Part shown: positions 27,648-35,111 of the stretch, piece by piece
Layout: every line of letters begins with the position of its first letter
Position numbering within the stretch: position 1 is the stretch's first letter
DNA from: Granulicella arctica
GTDB taxonomy: Bacteria; Acidobacteriota; Terriglobia; Terriglobales; Acidobacteriaceae
NCBI RefSeq assembly: GCF_025685605.1
Contig: NZ_JAGTUT010000002.1
Coordinates: 1 to 64,000, forward strand
Reading direction: 5' to 3'
Length of the DNA stretch: 64,000 bases
Made by a program: the position numbers and the translations under genes
Notes under the pieces: model-generated
Databases searched by the model: none
The model's input: only the letters and a program-made list of their open reading frames with translations
Told to the model about the DNA's origin: nothing

Positions 27648-28697
27648 TCAGCGCTTCTGCGCCCACGCCAGTCCATCGACCCGAGTCCCGGCCTTAATAA
27701 GCTTTGTCACTGTCCAATCTGAAACACGGATTGCCGCAATCTGGTCATTGGCTGTGCAGGACACGTAGGCTGTTGTTCCATCAGGCGACATCAGAATTTC
27801 GTGTGGTGATTTCGGAAGATCGATTGTCCTTACGACCTTGTTTAACGCAAGATCAATAACGGCGACCTGCGATGTACTCTGTATGCCGACCAGTAACCAA
27901 CGTCCGTCATGGGTCGTGGTGAGGGTATACCCGATCGCCGGCAACGGAATCCACGATGCAACCTGACGAGTCGCCGTAGCGATTACCGCGACTCTAGGTT
28001 CCGTCTGATCGGTTGTGAAGATTTTCTTGTCGTCTGTAGAGATTGCAATTCGCTGAATTTTTGCGGCAACGTGGAGGATGGTCAGCAATTTCCGTTCCCG
28101 TATGTCAAGCACGGACACGCTTCCCGGCTGAATGTTCGCCGTGTATCCGAATCGCCCCTCATGATCCATCACCATCATGTGGCTCAAAGCCCGGCCAGTT
28201 GGGATGGTGCCCACAATTCTCATAGTTTTGGGATCGATGACCGTGATGCTCTGGTCCAGCTCGGTGGTGACGTAAAGCATGCCGTCGTTTGGATTGAGCG
28301 TAGGTTGGTGAGGTCTCACACCGTGGCCAAAATCGACATGCCCCACGATCCTGTGTGATGCGAGATCGATAGCAACCAACTCGCTGCCATCCGATCCCGG
28401 GTCCCCTGCACTTGAGTCGCCGTAGATAGGGACATACGCTGTCTTTCCATCGAACGAAGCCACAACCTCGTGGCCGGCAACTCCACCCTCCGCAATCCTG
28501 GCTATTTCCTGGCCGGTCTCGGCATTGATGATCGAAAGCGTTGATTCTCCCTCGTTGATCGCGAGAATCGTGCCCGCCTGTGCGGACGCCTTCTCAAGGA
28601 GGATCAACGAAGTAGATAAGAAAGCAGATACAAGGAGCGCTACGACTCTGAGTTGTCTCACTGGAGAGTAATTGGAGATAAGGTTAACGTAAGACAT
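27648..28697 (-). CDS. Secreted YVTN-family beta-propeller protein
   Basis: A 349-residue exported protein with an N-terminal signal (ALLVSAFLSTSLILLEKASA). The remainder is about seven blades of 40-residue YVTN-type repeats, such as DGMLYVTTELDQSITVIDP, GRFGYTANIQPGSVSVLDI and DGTTAYVSCTANDQIAAI. Such propellers are periplasmic binding or scaffold proteins; some bind metals or quinones. No catalytic residues are evident. It is divergent from a TetR gene, and the shared 43-base gap contains an 8-bp-arm inverted repeat, so it is the probable target of that repressor. Confidence 0.85.
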   Translation of the reverse strand: MSYVNLISNYSPVRQLRVVALLVSAFLSTSLILLEKASAQAGTILAINEGESTLSIINAETGQEIARIAEGGVAGHEVVASFDGKTAYVPIYGDSSAGDPGSDGSELVAIDLASHRIVGHVDFGHGVRPHQPTLNPNDGMLYVTTELDQSITVIDPKTMRIVGTIPTGRALSHMMVMDHEGRFGYTANIQPGSVSVLDIRERKLLTILHVAAKIQRIAISTDDKKIFTTDQTEPRVAVIATATRQVASWIPLPAIGYTLTTTHDGRWLLVGIQSTSQVAVIDLALNKVVRTIDLPKSPHEILMSPDGTTAYVSCTANDQIAAIRVSDWTVTKLIKAGTRVDGLAWAQKR

Positions 28698-28705
28698 GAA
28701 GCTAC

Positions 28706-28729
28706 ACTAGACGCAACGAATCGTCTAGT
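28706..28729. promoter_or_regulatory. Inverted repeat ACTAGACG-N8-CGTCTAGT, probable TetR operator
   Basis: Perfect eight-base arms (28706-28713 and 28722-28729) flank CAACGAAT in the 43-base divergent gap between the propeller gene and the TetR gene. The right arm ends two bases before the AAGGAG ribosome site of the TetR gene, so binding would block both promoters. Confidence 0.7.
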
Positions 28730-28740
28730 CAAGGAGCCCG

Positions 28741-29382
28741 GTGACTCAAAAGATGAGCAAGCCCCGACGAGCGGCCAAAAAAACAGTGGCTAAGACAGTC
28801 TCAGTTGTTGTCGAACATCGTGGAAATCGTCATGGCAGGAGTGAGGAGGCCCGAACAGCGATTCTCGAAGCAGCCGATAATCTTCTAGTTGAGCGCGGAT
28901 TTGCTGGTGTGACGATCGAAGGCATCGCAACAGCGGCAGGTGTCGCTAAGCAGACAATTTACCGCTGGTGGAAATCGAAGACGGACGTCCTGATGGATGC
29001 TTTTTTAGAAGATGTGGCACAAGCCTCACTTCCTCCGAATTCAGGAAACTTGAAGACTGATCTTAAGCATCATCTCGTTGGGCTGGCAAAAATGTTGGCA
29101 GAATCAGATACGGGATCTGTCTTCCGTGCCTTGCTCGCAGAGGCACAACACGACTCGGAATTGGCTATTCGTCTTAGAACTCAATTTATCGAGCCTCAAC
29201 GTCTTCGGGATCTCTTTCCTTTCGAACAGGCAGTCAAGCGCGGTGAGCTCTCCTGGGAATTCGACACTGAGGCTGCTGTAGAACAGCTGCTCTCACCGAT
29301 TTACTATCGTGTACTGGTGAGTGGACAGCCTATCTCAACGTCATACGTTGAAGGCCTCATTCGACGCTTACTACCTAAGTAA
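28741..29382 (+). CDS. TetR-family transcriptional repressor (propeller-linked)
   Basis: A 213-residue TetR/AcrR regulator starting at GTG with AAGGAG seven bases upstream. A long basic N-terminal tail (KPRRAAKKTVAKTV) precedes the helix-turn-helix VTIEGIATAAGVAKQTIYRW (about 57-76). The ligand domain contains VFRALLAEAQHDSELAIRLR and EFDTEAAVEQLLSPIYYRVL. It resembles the other island TetR protein at 24922-25578 in its C-terminal domain type. The operator in the gap to the YVTN propeller gene implies control of that gene and of itself. Confidence 0.9.
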   Translation: MTQKMSKPRRAAKKTVAKTVSVVVEHRGNRHGRSEEARTAILEAADNLLVERGFAGVTIEGIATAAGVAKQTIYRWWKSKTDVLMDAFLEDVAQASLPPNSGNLKTDLKHHLVGLAKMLAESDTGSVFRALLAEAQHDSELAIRLRTQFIEPQRLRDLFPFEQAVKRGELSWEFDTEAAVEQLLSPIYYRVLVSGQPISTSYVEGLIRRLLPK

Positions 29383-29503
29383 ACAGAGGATTTCTGAATC
29401 CCCACGACGAATCCGGAATATTTGCGACGAATGGAAGTTGGCAGCCTATCCTAACTTCTGTAACGTGAACCTCCCGCGAAGGAAACAGCGTGACTCTCTG
29501 GAG

Positions 29504-29947
29504 TTACGGTTTGCCAACCGCGAGCAGGTTCAGAACGAACAAGCTGAAGGAGAGCATGATGACCACAAGGGTCGCTCTTTCCACAATCTGATGAAGTAGG
29601 TTCAGCCGTTTGCCTTCCTCGCCGATTCCACGGACTTGTGCGGATCTTTCTCTGCGCTTGATTACTCTGTCGAAGGCGATTTTGAGGGCGAGGATGAGCG
29701 TCAGCGAGGCCGAGACCGAGACTTTGGTCAGCGAAGGCGCGGACGTCATCTCTATAATCAGGCTTACGATTGACAGCCCCAACGCAACAAGGTTGTATCT
29801 ACTGAACATCCCCGTGAGCACCGGCCCGATGAGAGCCGGTTCACTCTTCATTGCTGGCATCAGCAATGGCCGCACGCCAGCTCCGAGAAAAAGACCGAGG
29901 CTGAAGATGGAAAACGATAGAGTTCCGGCTATGGCATGAATCCACAT
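29504..29947 (-). CDS. DUF4149-like membrane protein
   Basis: A 147-residue protein with four predicted transmembrane helices: WIHAIAGTLSFSIFSLGLFL, the NLVALGLSIVSLIIE segment, the SVSASLTLILALKIAF segment and the C-terminal LVVIMLSFSLFVLNLL. The layout and the basic cytoplasmic loop KRRERSAQVRG fit the DUF4149/TMEM205 type. Function is unknown. It is followed 67 bases upstream on the same strand by the DUF4267 gene, so the two may form an operon controlled by the TetR protein at 30493. Confidence 0.6.
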   Translation of the reverse strand: MWIHAIAGTLSFSIFSLGLFLGAGVRPLLMPAMKSEPALIGPVLTGMFSRYNLVALGLSIVSLIIEMTSAPSLTKVSVSASLTLILALKIAFDRVIKRRERSAQVRGIGEEGKRLNLLHQIVERATLVVIMLSFSLFVLNLLAVGKP

Positions 29948-30014
29948 AAAAATACGCTTCCTTGGTAGATCGATTTGTCCTTCGTGAACTTGCCGGTCAG
30001 GTTGAGCCGCTTTC

Positions 30015-30395
30015 TCAAGATGCGTGGATCAACAGGAGGCCGGCGAGCAGCATGACCGCGCAGGTCACGCCATGAACGGAAAACGCGGTGAACTTGCGGC
30101 CGCCTGATCCCAGGACGTTAGACATGTCGCCGAAGGGGATAACGGCGAAAACGAGGAGGAGTATCCCTACGGTTCGGCTGTTCGTGGTCAGCATCAGGGT
30201 CAGCACGGCAAGTCCGGATGTGATGTCGCGAATACCCTTCAAGCGGAGCCAAGCACGCGTGTCAGCATCGGGTGCGGGCGGCTTGAGGCCGAAGCCGCCG
30301 ATGATGCGCTCCGGAGAAGCAACGTACAAACAGCCGATGAAAATGATTCCAGCAGAGACGAGAACGGCGAGGGCAAACGGAATTGCGGCGTACAT
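30015..30395 (-). CDS. DUF4267 small membrane protein
   Basis: A 126-residue protein with four transmembrane helices. It carries the DUF4267 pattern RAWLRLKGIRDITSGLAVL (residues 47-65) followed by FAVIPFGDMSNVLGSGG, where GIRD and the loop Asp are conserved. Function is unknown; members are usually next to TetR regulators. AAAGGAG precedes the ATG at 30395. The two operator-like dyads in the gap to the divergent TetR gene strongly suggest that this gene is the regulator's target. Confidence 0.8.
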   Translation of the reverse strand: MYAAIPFALAVLVSAGIIFIGCLYVASPERIIGGFGLKPPAPDADTRAWLRLKGIRDITSGLAVLTLMLTTNSRTVGILLLVFAVIPFGDMSNVLGSGGRKFTAFSVHGVTCAVMLLAGLLLIHAS

Positions 30396-30416
30396 GGGAC
30401 TCTCCTTTATAGATAT

Positions 30417-30431
30417 TCTAGCAACGCTAGA
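30417..30431. promoter_or_regulatory. Dyad TCTAGC-AAC-GCTAGA, probable TetR operator 1
   Basis: A perfect six-base-arm inverted repeat with a three-base spacer, 22 bases upstream of the DUF4267 start. A second, near-identical site lies 52 bases to the right. Together they bracket both divergent promoters. Confidence 0.7.
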
Positions 30432-30468
30432 TAAGACGCAAAGTTTCTGTCATAAGGTTCAAATATTA

Positions 30469-30483
30469 TCTAGCAATGCTATA
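30469..30483. promoter_or_regulatory. Dyad TCTAGC-AAT-GCTATA, probable TetR operator 2
   Basis: The same sequence as operator 1 except for one spacer and one arm base, centred 52 bp (about five helical turns) away. It overlaps the TATAAT box of the TetR gene, so occupancy would shut off the regulator's own transcription. Confidence 0.7.
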
Positions 30484-30485
30484 AT
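30480..30485 (+). promoter_or_regulatory. TATAAT -10 box; probable leaderless TetR transcript
   Basis: A consensus TATAAT ends seven bases before the ATG at 30493. No ribosome site lies between them, so the transcript would begin at or next to the start codon. Confidence 0.55.
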
Positions 30486-30492
30486 TTGGTTC

Positions 30493-31074
30493 ATGGAAGT
30501 AACGCCACTAGGCAGGATTGCGGAAAGAAAGGTGCGGGCCAACCTGGCTCGCCGGGCACAAATAATTCAAGTAGCTCGGCGGATCGCGGAGCTTGAAGGA
30601 TGGTCGAATGTAACGGTTCGACGATTGGCTGACGAGATTTCTTATAGCCAACCGGTTCTTTACGGTCATTTTAGAAGCCGCGAAGGGATTATTGCCGCAG
30701 TTGCAACCGAGGGATTTCAGGAGCTTGGCTTGACAATGGAGAAGGCACGCAAGCGGGTCAAGCTTGGGAACACGCTCGAATTGGTCGCGAACGCATATCT
30801 CGAGTTCGCCGCATCTTCACCCGCACTATACGAGGCGATGTTTTCGCTCAGCCTGAACGTGCCATTCGGGAAGGCGGCGACTCCGTCTGAACTGCAATTT
30901 GCATTCTCGCAGATCCTAGAGCTGTTTCAAGGGCAGAGTTCGAAGCCAGAGGTGCTCTCAGAGGTGTTTTGGGCAAGCCTGCATGGCATCGCGGAACTCA
31001 CAAGAATGAAGCGGCTTCCACCCGGCCGGCACAAGGAGCGTGTGAAGGCGCTCATTCCTCTCTTCAGCGTTTGA
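30493..31074 (+). CDS. TetR-family transcriptional repressor (DUF4267-linked)
   Basis: 193 residues from the ATG at 30493; the frame is open further left, but that part overlaps the DUF4267 gene on the other strand and is a shadow. The helix-turn-helix is VTVRRLADEISYSQPVLYGH (about 39-58). The C-terminal domain has SSPALYEAMFSLSLNVPFG and SEVFWASLHGIAELTRMKRL, the WHG-type TetR C-terminal pattern. Twin operators upstream, one over its own TATAAT box, indicate autorepression and control of the divergent DUF4267/DUF4149 pair. The ligand is unknown. Confidence 0.9.
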   Translation: MEVTPLGRIAERKVRANLARRAQIIQVARRIAELEGWSNVTVRRLADEISYSQPVLYGHFRSREGIIAAVATEGFQELGLTMEKARKRVKLGNTLELVANAYLEFAASSPALYEAMFSLSLNVPFGKAATPSELQFAFSQILELFQGQSSKPEVLSEVFWASLHGIAELTRMKRLPPGRHKERVKALIPLFSV

Positions 31075-31761
31075 CGGAAGAAGCGACGGATGTGTAGTAG
31101 GTGGGATACTGGCGCAACGCGCAGAGGGCGCCCTGAACTGACGACAATAACAGGCCGCGTCACTCGTTGAGGAGAGCCGGGCCAAAGGTGCATGACAAGG
31201 CTTTTCTGATTCCGCTAATCAAAGAAGTCCCAAAACTGACCATGGAAATGACGGCGTATGGAAAGCATGGAAAGCAAAAGGAGCTTTCCACCCTTTCCAG
31301 AAGCCTTGGATATCCCAGCGGGATTCCACATTACCATGGTCCGACGACGCTTTGACCTGACAGAACTTGGGTAAGGCTCGTCACCTTCTCCAGGGATCGG
31401 CACATTGTCATCTTGGTCTCTGACGGCGTGTAGAAAATGAGGTTGGCCAGAGAGTTGCGGTATCATCTGAAGTTATTGCTCCGAGAGAGTAGTCGTTCGA
31501 ATTGGCCTTACAGATCCAGGCATCTTCACCGATCCTTACCAACGATCAAGGCCAGCTGAAGGTGGTGCTGTCGAGACGGCACTCAGATCGTCGCGAACAC
31601 ACGGTTCCCCAGCAGTACGCAACTGCGCGCTCGACGAATCCTCAGATCGGTTGCATTTCGCCCTCGGAACGCGGATAGTGAGATTTGCCGCCCCTAACGG
31701 CGGGTGCAGCGCAATTCAGAAATGTCCCATCTAACTAAATAAATTGCCGTCCTATCATGTG
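31075..31761. other. Gene-free stretch with a palindromic repeat
   Basis: About 690 bases between the TetR gene and the HD-GYP gene. A short plus frame around 31195-31355 reads EMTAYGKHGKQKELSTLSR across a hairpin-forming segment. It lacks a ribosome site and is more likely a noncoding interspersed element than a gene. Nothing else is recognisable. Confidence 0.45.
31268..31290. repeat. Palindromic element TGGAAAGC-N7-GCTTTCCA
   Basis: Perfect eight-base arms separated by AAAAGGA. The left arm is duplicated just upstream (TGGAAAGC at 31260), and CCCTTTCCAG follows the right arm. This has the look of a small interspersed palindromic repeat. Confidence 0.5.
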
Positions 31762-33261
31762 ATGTCCAAGCCCTCTCCTAACCCGTCGGACCACTCTGCC
31801 GCTACCCAGCCCGTGTCTCTTGGCGAGACCCTGTCTGCGTTGTCCTTTGCGCTAGATGTTACAGAGGGTGCGCGTCCCGGGCACTCAATCCGTGCCTGCC
31901 TCCTGGGGATGCGCGTGGGCAAGCAGATCGGGTTGTCCGAACAGGCGCTCGCCGACCTGTATTACGCCCTTCTGCTCAAAGACATTGGCTGCAGCAGCAA
32001 TTCCGCGCGCATGGCCGATGCGTTCGCCGCAGACGACCAGGTGGTCAAGCAGCACTTCAAGTTCATCGACCAGGAGAAGCTTGGCAAACCCAACCGCGAG
32101 GCGCTCACCTTTGTCTGGAAAAATGTAGCGCCGACGGCGAACGCATGGAACCGCATTCGTCAGATCTATCGCATGGTTCGCAGCCCCGGGAATCTGACCG
32201 CCGAGATGATCGAGGCGCGGTGCGAACGTGGTGGCGTCATCCTGCACAAATTGGGAATGGGAATCGAGACCTGCGCCGCAGTGTACTCGCTGGACGAGCA
32301 CTGGAACGGCCGTGGTCTGCTGCCCGATCATCTGGTCGGTCATGACATTCCCCTGCTTGGTCGCATCTGCTCGGTCGCTCAACATCTCGATCTATTTTGC
32401 AGCGAGTTCGGCTCAGCCAAGGCGATGGATACGCTCGCCGGGCGCGCGGGTACCTGGTATGACCCGGACCTCGTACGCGCGGCGGAGAGCCTGCATCAGC
32501 AAGGAATTCTGTGGCCTCAATGTGAGCCTAGCACCGACCCTGGGACGCTGCAGTCCGCGGTGCTCGCGCTCGATCCGGGCAGTTCCACTGCTCTCGCCGC
32601 TCGTGACATCGACGTGATCTGCAGCGGGTTTGCCGACGTGATCGACGCCAAAAGCCCATACACCTATCGTCATGCCGTGGGCACGACCGAGGCGGCGGTG
32701 CTCATCAGCAATGCCATGGGGTTAGCCTCTGATCGCGTGGATGTCGTTCGCCGCGCCGCCATGCTGCACGACATCGGGATGCTAGGCGTCCCCAACACGA
32801 TTCTTGATAAGCCGGGGCCGCTCACGAGCGAGGAATGGTCTCTAATTCACCGCCATCCGGTTCTCAGTCAGCAAATACTCTCGCGCGTCGGCGCCTTCAG
32901 CGAGATCGCAGTCCTCGCAGGACAACATCACGAGAGCCTCGACGGCCGTGGCTATCCCTCGCGGCTTCGTGCCGAGCAACTCTCGGTGGAGTATCGCATC
33001 CTGAAGGTAGCCGACGTCTTCAGCGCTCTTATGGAAAGCCGACCGTACCGAGAGGATCTTAGCCCTGCGCACATCCAGCAACAGCTTGCGCTCGACGTTC
33101 CTCATCGTCTGGACCCTGAAGCCGTCGACGCTATCCTCTCAGTATTGGATCAACTTGCCGGTTTACCTCTCGAGGACATCCCGGGCATGTCTGCGGACGC
33201 AATCCCGGAACTCGTCATGGTGGAGCCCCCACCCTTCCGCTTTGGCGCGTCTGCACGCTAG
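31762..33261 (+). CDS. HD-GYP-type phosphohydrolase with a degenerate second copy
   Basis: About 499 residues from the ATG at 31762 (a TTG at 31744 is possible). The C-terminal HD-GYP domain is complete: HDIGMLGVP (about 336-344), HHESLDGRGYP (about 389-399) and VADVFSALMESRPYR. Active domains of this type hydrolyse cyclic-di-GMP or related dinucleotides. The N-terminal half looks like a second, degenerate HD-GYP copy: RPGHSIRACLLGMRVG and LLLKDIGCSSN replace the HD site, and DEHWNGRGLLP replaces HHExxDGxGYP, followed by DIPLLGRICSVAQHLD. It probably regulates the active half or binds a ligand. There is no membrane segment or receiver domain. Confidence 0.85.
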   Translation: MSKPSPNPSDHSAATQPVSLGETLSALSFALDVTEGARPGHSIRACLLGMRVGKQIGLSEQALADLYYALLLKDIGCSSNSARMADAFAADDQVVKQHFKFIDQEKLGKPNREALTFVWKNVAPTANAWNRIRQIYRMVRSPGNLTAEMIEARCERGGVILHKLGMGIETCAAVYSLDEHWNGRGLLPDHLVGHDIPLLGRICSVAQHLDLFCSEFGSAKAMDTLAGRAGTWYDPDLVRAAESLHQQGILWPQCEPSTDPGTLQSAVLALDPGSSTALAARDIDVICSGFADVIDAKSPYTYRHAVGTTEAAVLISNAMGLASDRVDVVRRAAMLHDIGMLGVPNTILDKPGPLTSEEWSLIHRHPVLSQQILSRVGAFSEIAVLAGQHHESLDGRGYPSRLRAEQLSVEYRILKVADVFSALMESRPYREDLSPAHIQQQLALDVPHRLDPEAVDAILSVLDQLAGLPLEDIPGMSADAIPELVMVEPPPFRFGASAR

Positions 33262-33482
33262 AGGTAGCCAGAGCCTGGACGGCAAGGTCCGCACGGCGTG
33301 AAGTCAACGTCTAAATCTGATCCTGGCTGTCGGAATTGCCTGAATCTGTAGAAGCCAATGAGATGCGTGTGTCAGGCGCGCTTGCCTTCTAGACAGCACT
33401 GACAGGCTCAGCTTCAATTCTTCTTGGTAAACAAGGAATGATTGCGGACGACGCCACACTCGCATAAACACTCATACAGAAC

Positions 33483-33929
33483 TTCTTCTGCCTGAGATGC
33501 CGCACTGCGGGCGGTGAGAGCACCTTCGAGCGCATCCTTGAGAACGCACCCGAGAGCTTTACCGCCGCGCAACTGCGTGTTCTGCTACGCGCCATCGTCA
33601 AGCTTGACCCCTACACCTTCGCGGACGATTTGTCCGAGGACGTTGCCGATGAGAACGATCACCGCAGTGCCGAAGAGGTTCTGCTTTCCGCCATCGACAA
33701 CACCACCGATGACAAGCTGACCTGCTTTGCGCTTCGCCTCGCCCTCGCCGGGCACGTCGGCATCCCGCGCGAGAACGAACCCGACTTCCTCACCGAAGCC
33801 GAAGCCGTCTTCGCCCCACCGCAGAAGAAGGCAAAAGCGAAGAGGACCAGGAACACTCCTGTCGAGATGCCTAAATCCACCACCCTAACCAAAAAGCAAA
33901 AGACAGCGAAGAAGCAGATTGCAGCCTAA
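33483..33929 (+). pseudogene. C-terminal fragment of a ParB-like plasmid/island protein
   Basis: An open frame without a start gives TFERILENAPESFTAAQLRV, then DPYTFADDLSEDVADEN, RLALAGHVGIPRENEPDF and a Lys/Ala-rich basic tail ending KKQIAA. This resembles the C-terminal region of ParB-domain proteins carried on acidobacterial plasmids and islands; the N-terminal nuclease and HTH parts are missing. A stop interrupts the frame shortly upstream. It is followed by a frameshifted small gene and a RepB-type primase relic, a replication/partition module order. The ParB assignment is from memory of similar tails and is moderate. Confidence 0.45.
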
Positions 33930-33989
33930 AACCACAGCGGGAGTCAGCCCATCGGCTCCCTCGCACGTTCCTACCCAAAGAGGAAGACG

Positions 33990-34215
33990 ATGTTCCAGTT
34001 CAGCTACAAACTCAAGGTGCCGAGAGGGTAAAGGCCAAGTGCGAGCGGCATCCCCGTTACAACCCCGAACGGGATGGACGCAACGGCATCAAGGGTGGAT
34101 GCTCCACCTGCTACTCCCTCTATGACCTCCACCAGGCACGGCTCATGCTCGACTCTGCCCATCGGGAATTTCTAAGGAAAGCGATTCCATGGACGCGATC
34201 CACGAAGCCGCGTGG
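33990..34215 (+). pseudogene. Frameshifted small conserved island protein
   Basis: An AGGAAG site precedes the ATG at 33990, which opens MFQFSYKLKVPRG and stops. One frame over, the sequence continues as VKAKCERHPRYNPERDGRNG, then GGCSTCYSLYDLHQARLML and HREFLRKA. Joined, they form a protein of about 75 residues with two cysteine pairs (C..H, CxxC-like CSTC), perhaps a small zinc ribbon. Function is unknown. It lies directly upstream of the primase relic. Confidence 0.5.
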
Positions 34216-34241
34216 CAAGCCTGAGACAAGCACCAACCCGG

Positions 34242-34889
34242 ATGCACCTTCTCGACGATCTCTCCGCGATCTCGCTCGTAAAACCTACGGTGGACGGCTT
34301 GACTCCGTGCGCCGTCGTCGAGACCAGTGCCGGCAACTTTCAGGCATGGCTCAGACACCCCGCCCTCTTTCAGAAGCTGATCGGCACCTTCGCCGCGCAG
34401 ACGCTCGCCGCCCGTTACGACGCCGATCCGAGCGCAGCAGACTGGAGACGGTTCGGCAGACTCCTTGGCTTTACCAACTGCAAACCCAAGTACAAGAGGC
34501 CTGACGGGCTCTTCCCTTTCGTACAGTTGCGCATCCACACCGGCGAGCAGTGCCCGATGGCCGAAGCCTTCGTACAGGAGATCACGAAGCTCTACGAAGC
34601 ACGCGAGCAGGAACGTGAGGCCGACGGTTGCAGGCTTCTCTTTCTACCCAAAGGGGACCGAGGTTATCGACTTTATCACTGGAACGTTTCCGCACCTCCA
34701 GCAAATACAACTACCGCCCCGCCGCTGCAGACATCGCCTTCTGCGTTGCCGCTTTTGCCAATGGCATGGTGAAATTCGGATCGAACGAGCCCTTGAGGAC
34801 GACTATCTCTCTCGCGACCCAGTTTTTCGAAACGATCTGCGTACATCCGGAGGACCATGACGAAGGCGAGAGACTGGGCAAGCCGCTAA
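34242..34889 (+). pseudogene. Frameshifted RepB-type DNA primase relic
   Basis: The first frame gives AVVETSAGNFQAWLRHPALF, SAADWRRFGRLLGFTNCKPK and DGLFPFVQLR, the hallmark segments of the RepB-like primase domain found in plasmid and conjugative-element relaxase/primase proteins. The frame then shifts: YNYRPAAADIAFCVAAFANG in a second frame, IERALEDDYLSRDP in a third, and SKRSAYIRRTMTKARDWASR to the stop at 34887-34889. The normal N-terminal region before the conserved part is also missing. At least three frame changes make it clearly dead. It records a plasmid- or ICE-like ancestor for this segment. Confidence 0.65.
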
Positions 34890-35111
34890 GCCATGCGGTT
34901 CTGCATCGCCGTTGTGTCATCCAGCGTGAGGGTATTGAGGACAACCTTCCTACGGGAGCTAAGGGGTTCGACATAGGAGCGGCAACGACGCAACGTGCAG
35001 AATGTGAAATGTCGGACTAAGACTACCTCGCTCATACATCGTCTTCGCGATGTTTGCAGCGGTGACAGCAAAGAAGCACTCTGTTCAACAGCACTTTATG
35101 GCCTCCAGGGA

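Noticed and set aside
30088..30492. A long N-terminal extension of the TetR gene at 30493
   Set aside because: The extension is antisense to DUF4267, has no protein-like character, and crosses the twin operators and the TATAAT box.
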